In this document: one piece after another, positions 12,001 to 22,961 of the stretch | Position numbering within the stretch: the first letter of the stretch is position 1 | How the letters are laid out: each line of letters begins with the position of its first letter | From: Artocarpus heterophyllus | Lineage: Eukaryota > Streptophyta > Magnoliopsida > Rosales > Moraceae | DNA length: 64,000 nt | Reading direction: 5' to 3' | NCBI GenBank assembly: GCA_025403435.1 | Contig: CM046341.1 | Location: 22,718,230-22,782,229, forward strand | Notes under the pieces: model-generated | The model's database searches: none | What the model was told of the DNA's origin: nothing | Seen by the model: the letters and a program-made list of their open reading frames with translations, nothing else | Translations under genes and position numbers: made by a program

Positions 12001-12582
12001 CACGAAGCTGGTGAAAAGAAGTTGATGGAAAGCGTTGATGCTGAAAGGACTGATTTTGTTAATGAAACTTCTAAGATGATAAAGTTGATAAGAAGAAGAA
12101 TAGAGACCGCTCAAAGCCTTCAGAAGAGTTATGCTGACAAGAGAAGAAGACCCTTAGAGTTCACTGTGGGCGAGTTTGTGTTTTTGAAAGTTGCACCAAT
12201 GAAAAGAGTTATGAAGTTTGGGAAGAAAAGCAAGTTAAGTCCAAGATTTATCGGTCCTTATGAAGTTGTTAAACAGATAGGCAAGGTGGCTTATCAGTTG
12301 AGATTGCCTTCAGAAATGTCCGTAATGCATGATGTATTTCATGTCTTCATGCTCAACAAGTATGACTCGGACCCTACGCATGTGATTGAGCCACAAGTGA
12401 TCGAGATACAGGAAGACTTAAGTTATAAAGAAAAGCCAGTAGAGATACTCGATCGAAAAACCAAGACCTTGAGGAATAAAGAAATTCCATTGGTCAAGGT
12501 GTTATGGCAAAATCATGAAGTTGAAGAAGATACATGGGAACGTGAAGATGACATGAGATCTAAGTATCCGCAGTTATTCTGA
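9073..12582 (+). pseudogene. Element B pol: protease, RT, RNase H, integrase, chromodomain
   Basis: The domain order is protease (LFDTGATHSFIS, about 9232-9270), RT (9880-10330, catalytic box FIDDIL intact at about 10246), RNase H (YSDASKMGL about 10684, TDHQS about 10873), integrase ([11 protein letters not shown] zinc-binding region about 11341; core from DFITGLPR about 11530; GQIERTN about 11815) and a C-terminal chromodomain-like region (VEILDRKTKTLRN … EEDTWEREDD, 12450-12560). The RNase H helix reads HGLASAAV where C has HDLELAAV, so a conserved acidic residue is lost. At least nine in-frame stops interrupt the frame, mostly TAG or TGA where C has Gln, Trp or Arg. The end is the TGA at 12580-12582, just before the polypurine tract. 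Confidence 0.9.
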
Positions 12583-12604
12583 GTTTCGAGGATGAAACTT
12601 TTAT

Positions 12605-12618
12605 AAGGTGGGGAGAAT
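12605..12618 (+). other. Element B polypurine tract
   Basis: AAGGTGGGGAGAAT lies directly before the 3' LTR. It is identical to the tract of element C and is the expected plus-strand priming site in reverse transcription. Confidence 0.85.
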
Positions 12619-15527
12619 TGTAACACCCACCAATTTTGATGTAACAGAATCATGTTAAGTTAGTAACGACGTTAAGTAAATTTTATTAATAATTTATGTT
12701 ATATGTTATGATTTATGATCTTAATGTTAGTAACTATTTATTCTAAGTGTTATGATAGGTGACGCTCGCATGGAATCGATGTGCTCAAGTGTTCATGTTA
12801 ATTTTAATGTATGTTGATTTATGATGAAATGATGACTTGGATGTTATAATGTATGGTATTTTAAGAACAGTTCGGCAGGCCAGACTTTCAAGTTCGGTAG
12901 GCCGAAAAGTCTGCCAAGAATCGACAGGCCGATGGAAACCATTGGCAGGCCAAACTATGTGGAATCGGTAGGCCGATGACAGCTGACGAGCAGTCAGCAG
13001 AAATCTCTCCAAATTTATGGCTGAGATAATTACGTTGATTGGATATTTTAATAAGATTAATTGGTATAATTATGGATTAATTTACTCAATTAAGGAAATA
13101 AAACTTTTGACTTGGTAATGATTGAATGTAATTGATATTGGATTCCTATTTTTAGAAGGCAAGATATGGTAAGTGAGACTAATGGTTTTGACTTTCCCTA
13201 ATTTTCTCTCCTTCTCCACGAAAATTTAGTCTAGATGAGTCAGAAAAATTTTGACTTAATAGAGAGTTTTGAGTCCAAAAATTTTTACGTTATGCTCATT
13301 ATGTTAATTTAAAAAAAAAAAAAAACGTTCTCTTCTTTCTCTATATCTCTCTCTCGTTTTCCCTCCCACTCTCTCTTCTTAACGAATTTCTTCCTTGTCT
13401 TTTGCTCTATTCTCTTGCAAATAATTGAGACATTTTGAGTTTTCTTTGGACGAATTCGAATGAATTTGAGAAAAATTGTTTTGAGGTAAGGGTTCGTTTT
13501 CGGTTTAATTTTGAACTGAAATCTTTCTTGACATGCGACAGCCATATCTTTTTCTATAAAATTCCGCTTAATCTGAATTTTAAAAATGTTATCCATGTAT
13601 ATGTTATGCAATGTTCCTCCAAGTTCCAAGTCATTTTGATTTTTCTATGATAAGTTATGGATTTTCTATCCTCTACCACTCACAGTAAAATGTTGCTGTT
13701 TGGCGATGATGCATGAAAAATGTAATTTTTGTTCAAGGGGTAAATGTGTTTTGTTTTTCACAAAATTTGGCAAGAATGTTCATGTATATGTTATGTTATG
13801 GACTGCAAAGTTTGGTAGTGATTTGATAAGTAAATTATGTGTTATGTAAATTTTATTGAGATAGGTCAAGAAACTATTTTAACAATATTATTATTGGACT
13901 TTGGTTTTATGTGATATTTTATATGTTTAATGATTTTATTGATGATGAAATAATTTTATGATATTGAAATGCATGATAATAAGATGTTAGTATAAATTTT
14001 AAAATTAAAATATATGTATTTTAATTGTTAGAAAATGTTTTCAAAAGATTACTCATTTACCTTATTATTATTGTTGGCAGATTTCATGTTTGAAATGTAT
14101 GGGTTGTTTTTGATGATTATAGTTATAAATGCATGTTATGACTTATGTTATATGAGATAAATGTATATGTGATGTAATTTGAATGAATGTTATATTTTAT
14201 AATAGTAAGTATTTATTTTATTTTGTCTTTAAATGAATAAATGGCATGAACACGCAAAGGAACGAGCACATCGAGACCGCGGCGTCGTCACCAATTCATA
14301 TAAGGTTAAGTAAGCTAGCTTTTAAGGTAAGTACATTCTCACCTGCAACATGATGTCTTTTAAAAGGTTTGATGTTATGTTCATGATGATATCTATAATG
14401 ATTTTATGATGATTGCCTTAAAGGATTTCTTATGAAAGATTTTCATGATTTAAAGTTATGCATGTTTGATTATGGCAAATTTCAAAGCATGAAAGTTATA
14501 TATATATGTATCACCTAATAAGTGTTGCACACCAATGTTATGATATGATATGTTATGATGTCGTGTTTGGTTTAGGATTAGCTACGCTTCTCCCCTCATG
14601 ACGGCACGCCTACGATGATGATTATGGTTCAACACTTGGGCCCTTAAGATAAAATGGAATAAGTTTGAATATGATCAAGTAATGAAAGATATGTTTCTAT
14701 GAAAATGTGCTTAATGCACTATTATGATATGATGATGATGATGATGATGTTTATGAAATGTTTTTAAATTGTGAGAATTATATGTACTTACTAAGCTTTA
14801 GCTTATTCAAGTTTATGTCATGTTACAGATAAGGGAAAGAAAGCCATGGACTAGGCAGAGGATATGGAAAGGCGTGTGAGCAAAGTACGATGAATTATAA
14901 CCGGAAGAACGCCAAAAAGAAAGTTTATTTGATTTAATTCAAGTTTTACATTTTAAGAATACAAGAACTATGTTTTAATATTTTATTTTATCATTTTAAG
15001 AATTTGATCTTCCGCATTTTGAAAGTTAAATCTGTTTTATGAATTAAGTTTTCTAAAGGTTTTTGGCTCTGTCGGCCTATCGAACATCATTGGTCGGCAT
15101 GCCGATGTAAGAATGTTTGGCCTACTGATCACATTTTTGGCCTATCAAACTTTGAAAGTTTTTAAGCCTAGATTTGCAAAGCCTCTACTGACCTGCTGGT
15201 TAATGACTTCCAGCCTGTCGATCAAGTTTGGTCTGCCGAAGTTCCAAGTTCGGCCTGCCGAACTGTGGAAGCATGTAGTTTTTAAATGATGTGATGTTTT
15301 TATGAGTTATGATTTTACAATTTGGTATATTTATTTTATTAGAGCAAGTTCATGATCAATAGTAAAGTGAAATTTATGGATTAAGTTAATGAATGTTGTT
15401 AAAAAAAATGTGTATGTATGGATCCTGGTTATGATTTTTCCTGAACTACGTTTACATTTAAAGTTCAAATAAGTATGTAATGTATAAATGTAACGACATC
15501 TGTGACGTCCGTAAGTAGGGCGCTACA
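12619..15527 (+). repeat. Element B 3' LTR (2909 bp)
   Basis: It repeats the 5' LTR with the same landmarks: cluster 1 at 12871-12978 (one 21-bp unit fewer), pyrimidine tract near 13330-13400, donor-like GAGGTAAG near 13483, and inverted cluster 2 at 15071-15263. Its end reads GGGCGCTACA, a one-base change from the usual GTTACA. The target-site duplication TGCTT follows at 15528-15532. Confidence 0.9.
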
Positions 15528-15532
15528 TGCTT

Positions 15533-15576
15533 GGGTGATTTTACCATCTTTTTTCTTGGGTTTGACATATGGAAAG
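15533..15576 (-). repeat. 44-bp island of element A LTR between B and C
   Basis: This short stretch lies between B's right target-site duplication and C's left LTR, and contains C's duplication GAAAG at 15572-15576. Removing B and C joins it to 4804 on the left and 25754 on the right. It is therefore a piece of the host LTR rather than part of either insert. Confidence 0.75.
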
Positions 15577-15826
15577 TGTAACACCCATCTATTTTTATGT
15601 AACAGATCATGCTAAGTTAGTAACGACATTAAGTAATTTTGTTAATAATTTATGATATATGTTATGATTTATGATTTTAATGTTACTAACTATTTATTCT
15701 AAGTGTTATGACAGGTGACGATCGCGGGGAATTGATGTGCTCAAGTGTTCATGTTAATTTCAATGTATGTTTAATTATGATGCAATAATGTCTTGAATGC
15801 TATGAGGAATTATGTTTTAAGGACAG

Positions 15827-15932
15827 TTTGGCAGGCCAGACTTTCAAGTTCGGCAGGCCGAATAGCCTTTCATGTATCGGCAGGCCGAACCTCAAGGAAT
15901 CGGCAGGCTGAAGTGAAGAATCGGTAGGTCGA
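15827..15932 (+). repeat. Iterated near-palindrome cluster 1, C 5' LTR
   Basis: Five copies related to TTCGGCAGGCCGAA are present; the second is an exact match. Their order and flanks differ from the equivalent array in the 3' LTR of the same element. Confidence 0.8.
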
Positions 15933-17248
15933 TGACAGTTGATGAGCAGTCAGCAGAAATTTCTCCAAATTTATGGTTGAGGTAATTACGTTGATTGGGT
16001 GGTTTAATGTGATTAATTGGTATAATTATGGATTAATTTTATCATTTAAGGAAAGTAAATGTTTGACTTTGCATTGATTGGTATTGATTGTTATGGTTTT
16101 CCCTTTTAAAATCGGTAAAGTATGGTATGTTTATCTAAATGATTTGACTTTCCACAATTTCCTCTCCATTCACATGTGATTTTTGGACCAAGAATAGTTA
16201 AGAAATTCCTGACATAATGGAGGGCATTGAAATTTTTTTACGTTTTTGCTCTCTCTCTCTCTTCCTCCCACGTCTTCTCTCTCTCTCTTTAATCTTTTGT
16301 GACGTTTCTTTTCTCTTCTCTCTTCTTCTTCATGTTTTTCTCCTCCTTTTCCTCTTAATTCCTCTGTTATTATTTGAAAAATATATTGAGTTTCCATTGG
16401 GGTTAAGTTCAAGGATTTTGAGAAGAAATTTTTAAGGTAAGAACTCATTCTTTCGATAATTCTAAAAAGCATTTCTCCTCTTCAATCTGTCTGCCGTAAC
16501 TTTGTCTAGGTATTTTATTTTGTTCTGGATTTTTAATATGATGTTCATATGTGTGTTATGTTAATGTTCTTTCAAGTTTCAAGTCATTTCAATTTTTCTA
16601 AATTAAGTTATGAATTTTCTATTCTCTATCACTCATAGTAAAATATTGCTATTTGGTTATGATGCATGAAAATATGATTTTTGTTCAAGGGGTAAACGTG
16701 CTTTATTTGCTACGAAATTTGGCAAGAATGTTCATGTATATGTTGTATTATGGATTACAAAGTTTAGTAATGTTGTGATGAGTGAATTATGTGTTATGAA
16801 TTTTCTATTGAGACTAGGTCAAGGAACTGTTTTAACAATGTTAATACTGGACTTTTGTTTTATGTGATGTTTTATATGTTTAAATGATTTTGTTGATGAT
16901 GAAATAATTTTATGAAATTGAAATATATGTTAGTAAGATGTTAGTATGAATTTTTAAATTAAACTATATGAGTTTTAATTGTTAGAAAATGTTTTCAAAA
17001 GATTACTCACTACCTTATTATTGTTGGTAGATTTCATGTTTGAAATGTATGGGTTGTTTTTAGTTACTCAATGTAATTTTTATGACTAAAGAAAAATTAT
17101 GGTAATATGTTTATGTATTAACTCTACTCCTGTTAAGTATGGTGTCTAAAGTATGTGTGAATATTAAGTTTTTAAGTCTTAAATCTGTCGTATTTTGAAA
17201 AGTTAAATTTGTCTTAAAAATTAAGTTTTCTTAAAGATTTTGGCTCTG

Positions 17249-17440
17249 TTAGCCTGCCGATCATCATTGGTCGGCATGCCGATGTAAGAATGTTCGGCCT
17301 GCCAATCTCAAGTTTGGCTTGCCAAACTTTAAAAGTTTTTAAACCCTGTTTTGCAGAGCCTCTGTCAGCCTATCGGTTGACGATTTCTGGCCTGCCAACC
17401 ATGTTCGGCCGACCAAAGTCTCCAATTCGGCCTGTTGAAT
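17249..17440 (+). repeat. Iterated near-palindrome cluster 2 (inverted), C 5' LTR
   Basis: Degenerate CGGCCTGCCGA units in the orientation opposite to cluster 1, ending about 320 bp before the LTR terminus. Confidence 0.7.
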
Positions 17441-17763
17441 TGTGAGAGTAAATAGTTTTAAATGATGTGATGTTTCATAAGTTAAGATTTTACTATTTGG
17501 TATATTTACTTTCTTAAAGGATGTTTATGATCAATTTAATATGTAATTGAATTATTCATAGTATGGATTAAATTATGAATGTTGTAAAAATATATATATA
17601 TTGTGTATGTATGGATCCTGGCTACGTTTTCCTTAACTACGTTTACAATTAAAGTTTCAAATAAGTTTTGTACTTAAAGTTTATCTTAAAGCTCCAATAT
17701 AGGTATGTAATGTATGAATGTAACGATATCTGTGACATCCGTAAGGGGGGACATTACAGGCTT

Positions 17764-17775
17764 TGGTATCAGAGA
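17764..17775 (+). other. Element C primer-binding site
   Basis: TGGTATCAGAGA lies 5 bp after the LTR end, matching the initiator-Met tRNA primer type and identical to that of element B. Confidence 0.85.
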
Positions 17776-17975
17776 AAATTTTCGTTTACAATTCATATCG
17801 TCACACATCAGTGCAAGTCCTCCATGTAAGTATGTTATAAAGTTAGATGTTTTGATGCAAGTATGAGGATAAGAATGAGGTTAAGATGTTTAATGATTAA
17901 TGTTCTAGTAGTGAAAACCTGTCTCATAAATTATAAGATTATTCATAAGTTCCTAAATCTTTTAGGAAATTAATA

Positions 17976-19080
17976 ATGGACGGCCATAGAAGAATGTAAA
18001 CACGCACCCAGACCAACGAAGGGCTTATGACGATGATCGCTAAGCTACAAAGGTAGTTGGAGGATCAAAGAAGAGAGATAGCCGAATTAAGGGCCAACTG
18101 CCAGAACGGTGAGCAATGAGGCAACGACGTGCCTCCTCCTCGTCAGCCACAAGTTAATGAAGTTCCAGCTCCTGCTGCTGAACCAAGAGCGGCCTATCAG
18201 GAACCTCTTCTAGTCAGATGGAAGAGGGTTAAGCCAGCAGACTTCAAGGGTTCAAAGGACCCGTTAGTCGCACAAGGATGGTTGAAGATGATTGAAACCA
18301 CCTTAAGATTCATGGATTTTACAAACAATGAGAAGGTCCTCTGTGCCTCATACTGCCTTACCATAGAGGCTAGAATTTGGTGGGATGGCATCAAACAAAG
18401 TAGGAACGTTGAAGAGATGTCATGGGCAGACTTTGTTCAGGAGTTCAACATGAAGTTCTTTCACATGAACGTTACAAGGAAGCATTATGAGGAGTTCGAT
18501 AACCTACACTAAGGGGATATGTTAGTCACAGATGTTGTGACAAAGTTTGACCAGCTAGCTCGTCTATGCCCAGGGATGATTATGGATGAAAGTGAAAGGG
18601 TCGAAAGACTGGTCAGAGCCCTTAGGCCAGAAATTGTTGTGATCGTTGATGGGGCAAGTCCACCCAGGACTCAAGAGCAGGTTGTCATGAGGGCCCAACG
18701 TGCGGAGTTCCACTTGTCCAAGTTCAGAAAGAACTAGCCTCAGTCGGGATTACAAGCCAATAATGCAAACAACCATAACTGCCTTCCACACAGACACAAC
18801 AGCAACAACAACAACAACCAGAACTAGAGGAATAACAAGTGGAAGGGCAATCCTCAAAACCAGCAGGGCCAAGACAACAAGAGGCACAATGATGGTCAGC
18901 ACAACAATAATAGCAGGCGGTTTCAACCATGTGCCAAATGTGGAAAGAAACATCCAGGGGAATGCCGCTTGGGAACAAACCAATGTTTTATTTGTTGGCG
19001 TGAAGATCATTTTGTCAAGAACTGCCCTAAATTGATGAATGCCAATGCCCCTTAGAGAGCTCCTCCTCAAGCCCAGCTCC
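17976..19080 (+). pseudogene. Element C gag (broken)
   Basis: It is collinear with B gag. The start at 17976 gives MDGHRRM followed at once by a TAA, and further stops (TAG, TGA) lie before 18120. The capsid domain is open at 18129-18512 (FKGSKDPLVAQGWLKMIE, ARIWWDGIKQSRN), with one stop before the second half (18519-18737, ARLCPGMIMDESERVERLV). An Asn/Gln-rich segment precedes the zinc-knuckle motifs CAKCGKKHPGEC and CFICWREDHFVKNCP, both with their Cys/His ligands better kept than in B. It packages element RNA in the family; here it cannot be translated whole. Confidence 0.85.
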
Positions 19081-19084
19081 ATTA

Positions 19085-22000
19085 GATGCAAGCTTCCCTT
19101 GAAGGTCCACTTATTAGACGAGGGAGACTTGAAGCCCCACCAACGAATGCCTGAATCTATGCCATGATGAAGGAACAAGTGGCCGCTGAAGCCTCCAATG
19201 TGGTCACAGGTCAGATCACAAGTTTATCTAATGATGTTTATGTTCTTTTTGATACGGGTGCCATACATTCTTTTATATCCATGTCATTTGCTAAGAAGTT
19301 AGAGGTTCGTTTAAAGCCTATGGGACAGGGATTCACTATGACACTACCCTCTGGGGAAGTGATATTATCTACGCACTGTCTGCGTACAGTACCCCTATGG
19401 ATTTCTGATAGGGAACTTTTTGTCGACTTATTGTGATCGACATGCATGACTATGATATGATTCTTAAGATGGATTTCCTAAGCAAGTATAATGCTTCTAT
19501 TGAATGCCAGAAATGAAAGGTGATCTTCCATCCAAAGGGTGATCAGAAGTTCGTTTATGTTGGCGAGTCCAGAAAGAAACCTAGCATGTTTTTATCTGCA
19601 ATGAAAGCAAGGAAGTTATTAGCAAGTGGTTGCATGGCTATCTGGCGAACATTATAGAGAAAAGCCAAGAAGAAAAGATAAGAATTGAAGATGTGCCTGT
19701 AGTTCATGAATATATAGAAGTGTTTCCTGATGATCTGACAAGTCTACCGCCAGAAAGAGAAGTCAAATTTGAGATTGAGCTCGCACCAGGCACTGATCCA
19801 ATCTCAAAGGCACCGTATAGAATGGCCCCTACAAAGTTAAAGGAGCTACTTGACAAAGACTTTATTAGGCCAAGCTACTCACCATGGGGAGCTCCAGTTC
19901 TATTTGTTAAAAAGAAAGATGGCTCTATGAGACTCTGCATCGACTATAGAGAGCTGAACAAGGTGACAATCAAGAACAAGTTCCCATTGCCTCGAATCGA
20001 TGATTTGTTTGATCAGCTCAAGGGAGCATCTGTGTTTTCAAAGATTGATCTACGGTCAGGTTATCACCAGCTGAAGATTAAAGAAGGAGATATTCCTAAA
20101 ACTGCCTTCAGGTCGAGGTATGATCACTATGAATTTGTGGTTATGCCTTCCGGTCTGATGAATGCACGAGCAGCTTTCATGAATTTGATGAATCGGGTAT
20201 TCAAGGATTTCCTCGATAAATTTTTTGTTGTGTTTATCGATGATATTCTTGTCTATTCAAAGAATCAAGAACACGAGGAGCATTTAAGGATTGTGCTGGA
20301 GACTTTAAGAAGACACCAGCTTTATGCAAAGTTCTCCAAGTGCAAGTTTTGGCTTGATAAAGTGTCTTTCTTGGGGCATGTTATATCGAAGGAAGGGATT
20401 ATGGTTGACCCTGCTAAAGTAGAGGTTGCTCTCAGCTAGAAGCAACCGATGAATACAAGTGAAATAAGGAGCTTCTTGGGACTAGCAAGATATTATTGGA
20501 GATTCGTAGAACACTTCTCCAAGATAGCAGCCCCACTCACAAATCTGACTCGCAAGGGAAAGAAGTATGAATGGACTGAAGCATGTGAGAAGAGTTTTCA
20601 AGAACTAAAGAAGAGATTGACGACAACCCCAGTATTGGCTATTCCAGAAGGAAATGATGGATTTGTAATTTATAGTGATGCATCCATGATGGGCCTCGGA
20701 GCTGTTTTAATGCAAAATAAAAAGGTGATTGCCTATGCGTCAAGACAACTAAAGGATTACGAAAAGAACTATCCTGCTCATGACCTTGAGTTGGCAGCAG
20801 TCGTTTTTGTGTTGAAGATATGGAGACATTATTTGTATAGGGTCCAATGCAAGATCTTCACTGATCATCAAAGTATGAAGTACTTCTTTACGCAAAGAGA
20901 CTTGAACATGAGACAACGAAGATGGCTAGAGTTTGTAAAGGATTACAATTGTGAAATCCTTTATCACCCTGGAAAAGCTAACCGAGTGGCTGATGCTCTA
21001 AGTAGGAAGTCCATTGTCACGTTGATGTCAATGCAAACAATGTCTCCACCTTTGAGAAAGGAAATTCTAGACTTCGGTTTGGAACTTATAGCAGGTCAGG
21101 TCTCAGCTCTCACTCTTGCTCCGATGATGTATGATGAAATTCAGAGAAAACAAGATGAAGATGTAAGTCTTGTAAGGATTAAACAAGAAATAAAAGAAGG
21201 AAAATATCAAGAGTTTTGTATCACAGACGATAGAACTCTATACCTCAAGGACCACTTATGTGTTCCCAATGTTGATGGCTTAAGGGAAAAGATCTTGACC
21301 GAAATTCACGACACTCCTTACTCTATTCATCCAGGTGCAACAAAGATGTATAATGATCTAAGGGGTAACTTCTGGTGGTTTGGAATGAAACATGATGTTG
21401 CTTTGTATACGAAGAAATGTATGACATGTTAACAAGTTAAGGCTGAACACCAGAGATCTGGTGGTGATTTACAGTTTATCCAGATACCGGAATGGAAATT
21501 GGAGGATATAGCAATGGATTTCATTACTGGTTTGCCCAGAACTATAAACGGTTATTATGCAATTTGGGTAATTGTGGATCGACTGACTAAGACGGTGTAT
21601 TTCATTCCCATTAAGATCACTTACTCTATGAAACGGTTAACGGAACTCTATGTCAAGGAGATTGTACGACTTCATGGGATTCCCAAGTCAATCATCTTAG
21701 ATCGTGATGGCAAGTTCACATCTAAGTTTTGGAAGAGTGTATAGACTGCTATGGGAACCAGGCTACATTTCAATACAACTTTTCATCCTCAAAAAGACGG
21801 CCAAACGGAGAGGAAAAACTTGATTTTAGAAGATATGCTACGGGCTTATTCTCTCGATTTTAAGACCAACTGGTGTAAAATGTTGCCATTAGCAGAGTTT
21901 GCTTACAACAACAGCTTTTAGGCAATAATTAGGATGGCACCTTTTGAAGCACTATATGGGCAAAAATGCAGGTCGTCTATATGTTAGCACAAAGCTGGTG

Positions 22001-22568
22001 AGAAGAAGTTGATGGGAAGTGCTGATGCTGAAAGAACTGATTTTTTTAACGAAACTTCTGAGATGATAAAGTTGATAAGAAGAAAAATAGAGACAATGCA
22101 AAGCCGTTCGAAGAGTTATGCTGACAAGAGAAGAACACCTTTAGAGTTCGTCGGGGGCGAATCTGTGTTTTTAAAAGTTGCATCGATGAAAGGAGTTATC
22201 AGGTTTAGGAAGAAAGGCAAGTTAAGCCTAAGATTTATTGGTCCTTATGAAATCGTAAAAAGGATAGGCAAGGTGGCTTATCAGCTAAAGTTGCCTCAGA
22301 AATGTCAGCAATCCATGATGTGTTTCATATCTCTATGCTCAAGAAGTATGTTCCAGACGCTACGTATGTGATTGAGCGACAAGTGATCGAGATACGAGAA
22401 GACTTAAGTTATGAAGAAAAGCCAATAGAGATACTCGATTGGAAAACCAAGACCTTGAGGAATAGAGAAATTCTGTTGGTCAAAGTGTTATGGTGAAATC
22501 ATCAAGTAGAAGAAGCTACATGGGAATGTGAAGATGACATGAGATCAAAGTATCCGCAATTATTCTGA
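19085..22568 (+). pseudogene. Element C pol: protease, RT, RNase H, integrase, chromodomain
   Basis: The protease site LFDTGAIHSFIS is near 19243-19280. Small deletions shift the frame at about 19430 and 19636. RT is open at 19630-20439, with FIDDILVYS near 20240 intact. Compared with B, eight residues are missing just before the RT core ([11 protein letters not shown] versus a longer B stretch), as if two repeated KEL segments recombined. RNase H shows [18 protein letters not shown] and TDHQS, so its acidic residues are kept. Integrase shows [27 protein letters not shown] and GQTERKN. A frameshift near 22296 splits the C-terminal region; the chromodomain-like end (EEATWECEDD) is followed by TGA at 22566-22568. 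Confidence 0.9.
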
Positions 22569-22590
22569 GTTTTGAGGACGAAACTTTTAT

Positions 22591-22604
22591 AAGGTGGGGA
22601 GAAT
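22591..22604 (+). other. Element C polypurine tract
   Basis: AAGGTGGGGAGAAT lies directly before the 3' LTR and is identical to that of element B. Confidence 0.85.
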
Positions 22605-22854
22605 TGTAACACCCATCTATTTTTATGTAACGAATCATGCTAAGTTAGCAACGACGTTAAGTAATTTTATTAATAATTTATGATATATGTTATGATTTAT
22701 GATTTTAATGTTACTAACTATTTATTCTAAGTGTTATGACAGGTGACGGTCGCGTGGAATTGATGTGCTCAAGTGTTCTTGTTAATTTCAATGTATGTTT
22801 AATTATGATGCAATGATGTCTTGAATGCTATGAGTTATTATATTTTAAGGACAG

Positions 22855-22961
22855 TTCGGTAGGTCAGACTTTCAAGTTCGGTAGGCCGAATAGCCTTTCA
22901 TGTATCAGTAGGCCGATGATATTAATCGAAAGGCCGAACCTCAAGGAATCCACAGGGTGAT
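22855..22961 (+). repeat. Iterated near-palindrome cluster 1, C 3' LTR
   Basis: Five degenerate copies. The order of units and spacers is rearranged relative to 15827-15932, although both arrays sit between the same flanks. Confidence 0.75.

Larger units (their letters stand above)
4805..15527 (+). mobile_element. Element B: complete Tekay/Del-type chromovirus (Ty3/gypsy)
   Basis: The full structure is visible: 5' LTR 4805-7733, primer site 7739-7750, gag from 7952, pol to 12582, polypurine tract 12605-12618, 3' LTR 12619-15527. Both LTRs start TGTAACACCC. The flanking target-site duplication TGCTT (4800-4804 and 15528-15532) is perfect, so the element inserted as a unit. A C-terminal chromodomain-like segment after integrase and LTRs near 2.9 kb fit the Tekay/Del chromovirus clade. 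The coding region has many in-frame stops and some frameshifts, so it is not autonomous. By eye the two LTRs are clearly similar but differ by scattered substitutions and small indels. Confidence 0.92.
15577..17758 (+). repeat. Element C 5' LTR with internal deletion (2182 bp)
   Basis: It runs TGTAACACCC … ACATTACA. Relative to the 3' LTR it jumps from sequence matching about 24214 to sequence matching about 25205, with the junction near 17188-17195. It therefore lacks the GACCGCGGC block, the second donor-like site and the TGTTGCAG acceptor-like site. It keeps cluster 1 (15827-15932), the pyrimidine tract (16245-16340), the donor-like AAGGTAAG (about 16434) and cluster 2 (17249-17440). Confidence 0.85.

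Noticed and set aside
16170..16472. Charged minus-strand ORF (EEERREKKRHKRLKR) and its twin at 23266-23502
   Set aside because: It is the complement of the pyrimidine-rich leader tract of the C LTRs; low-complexity translation only.
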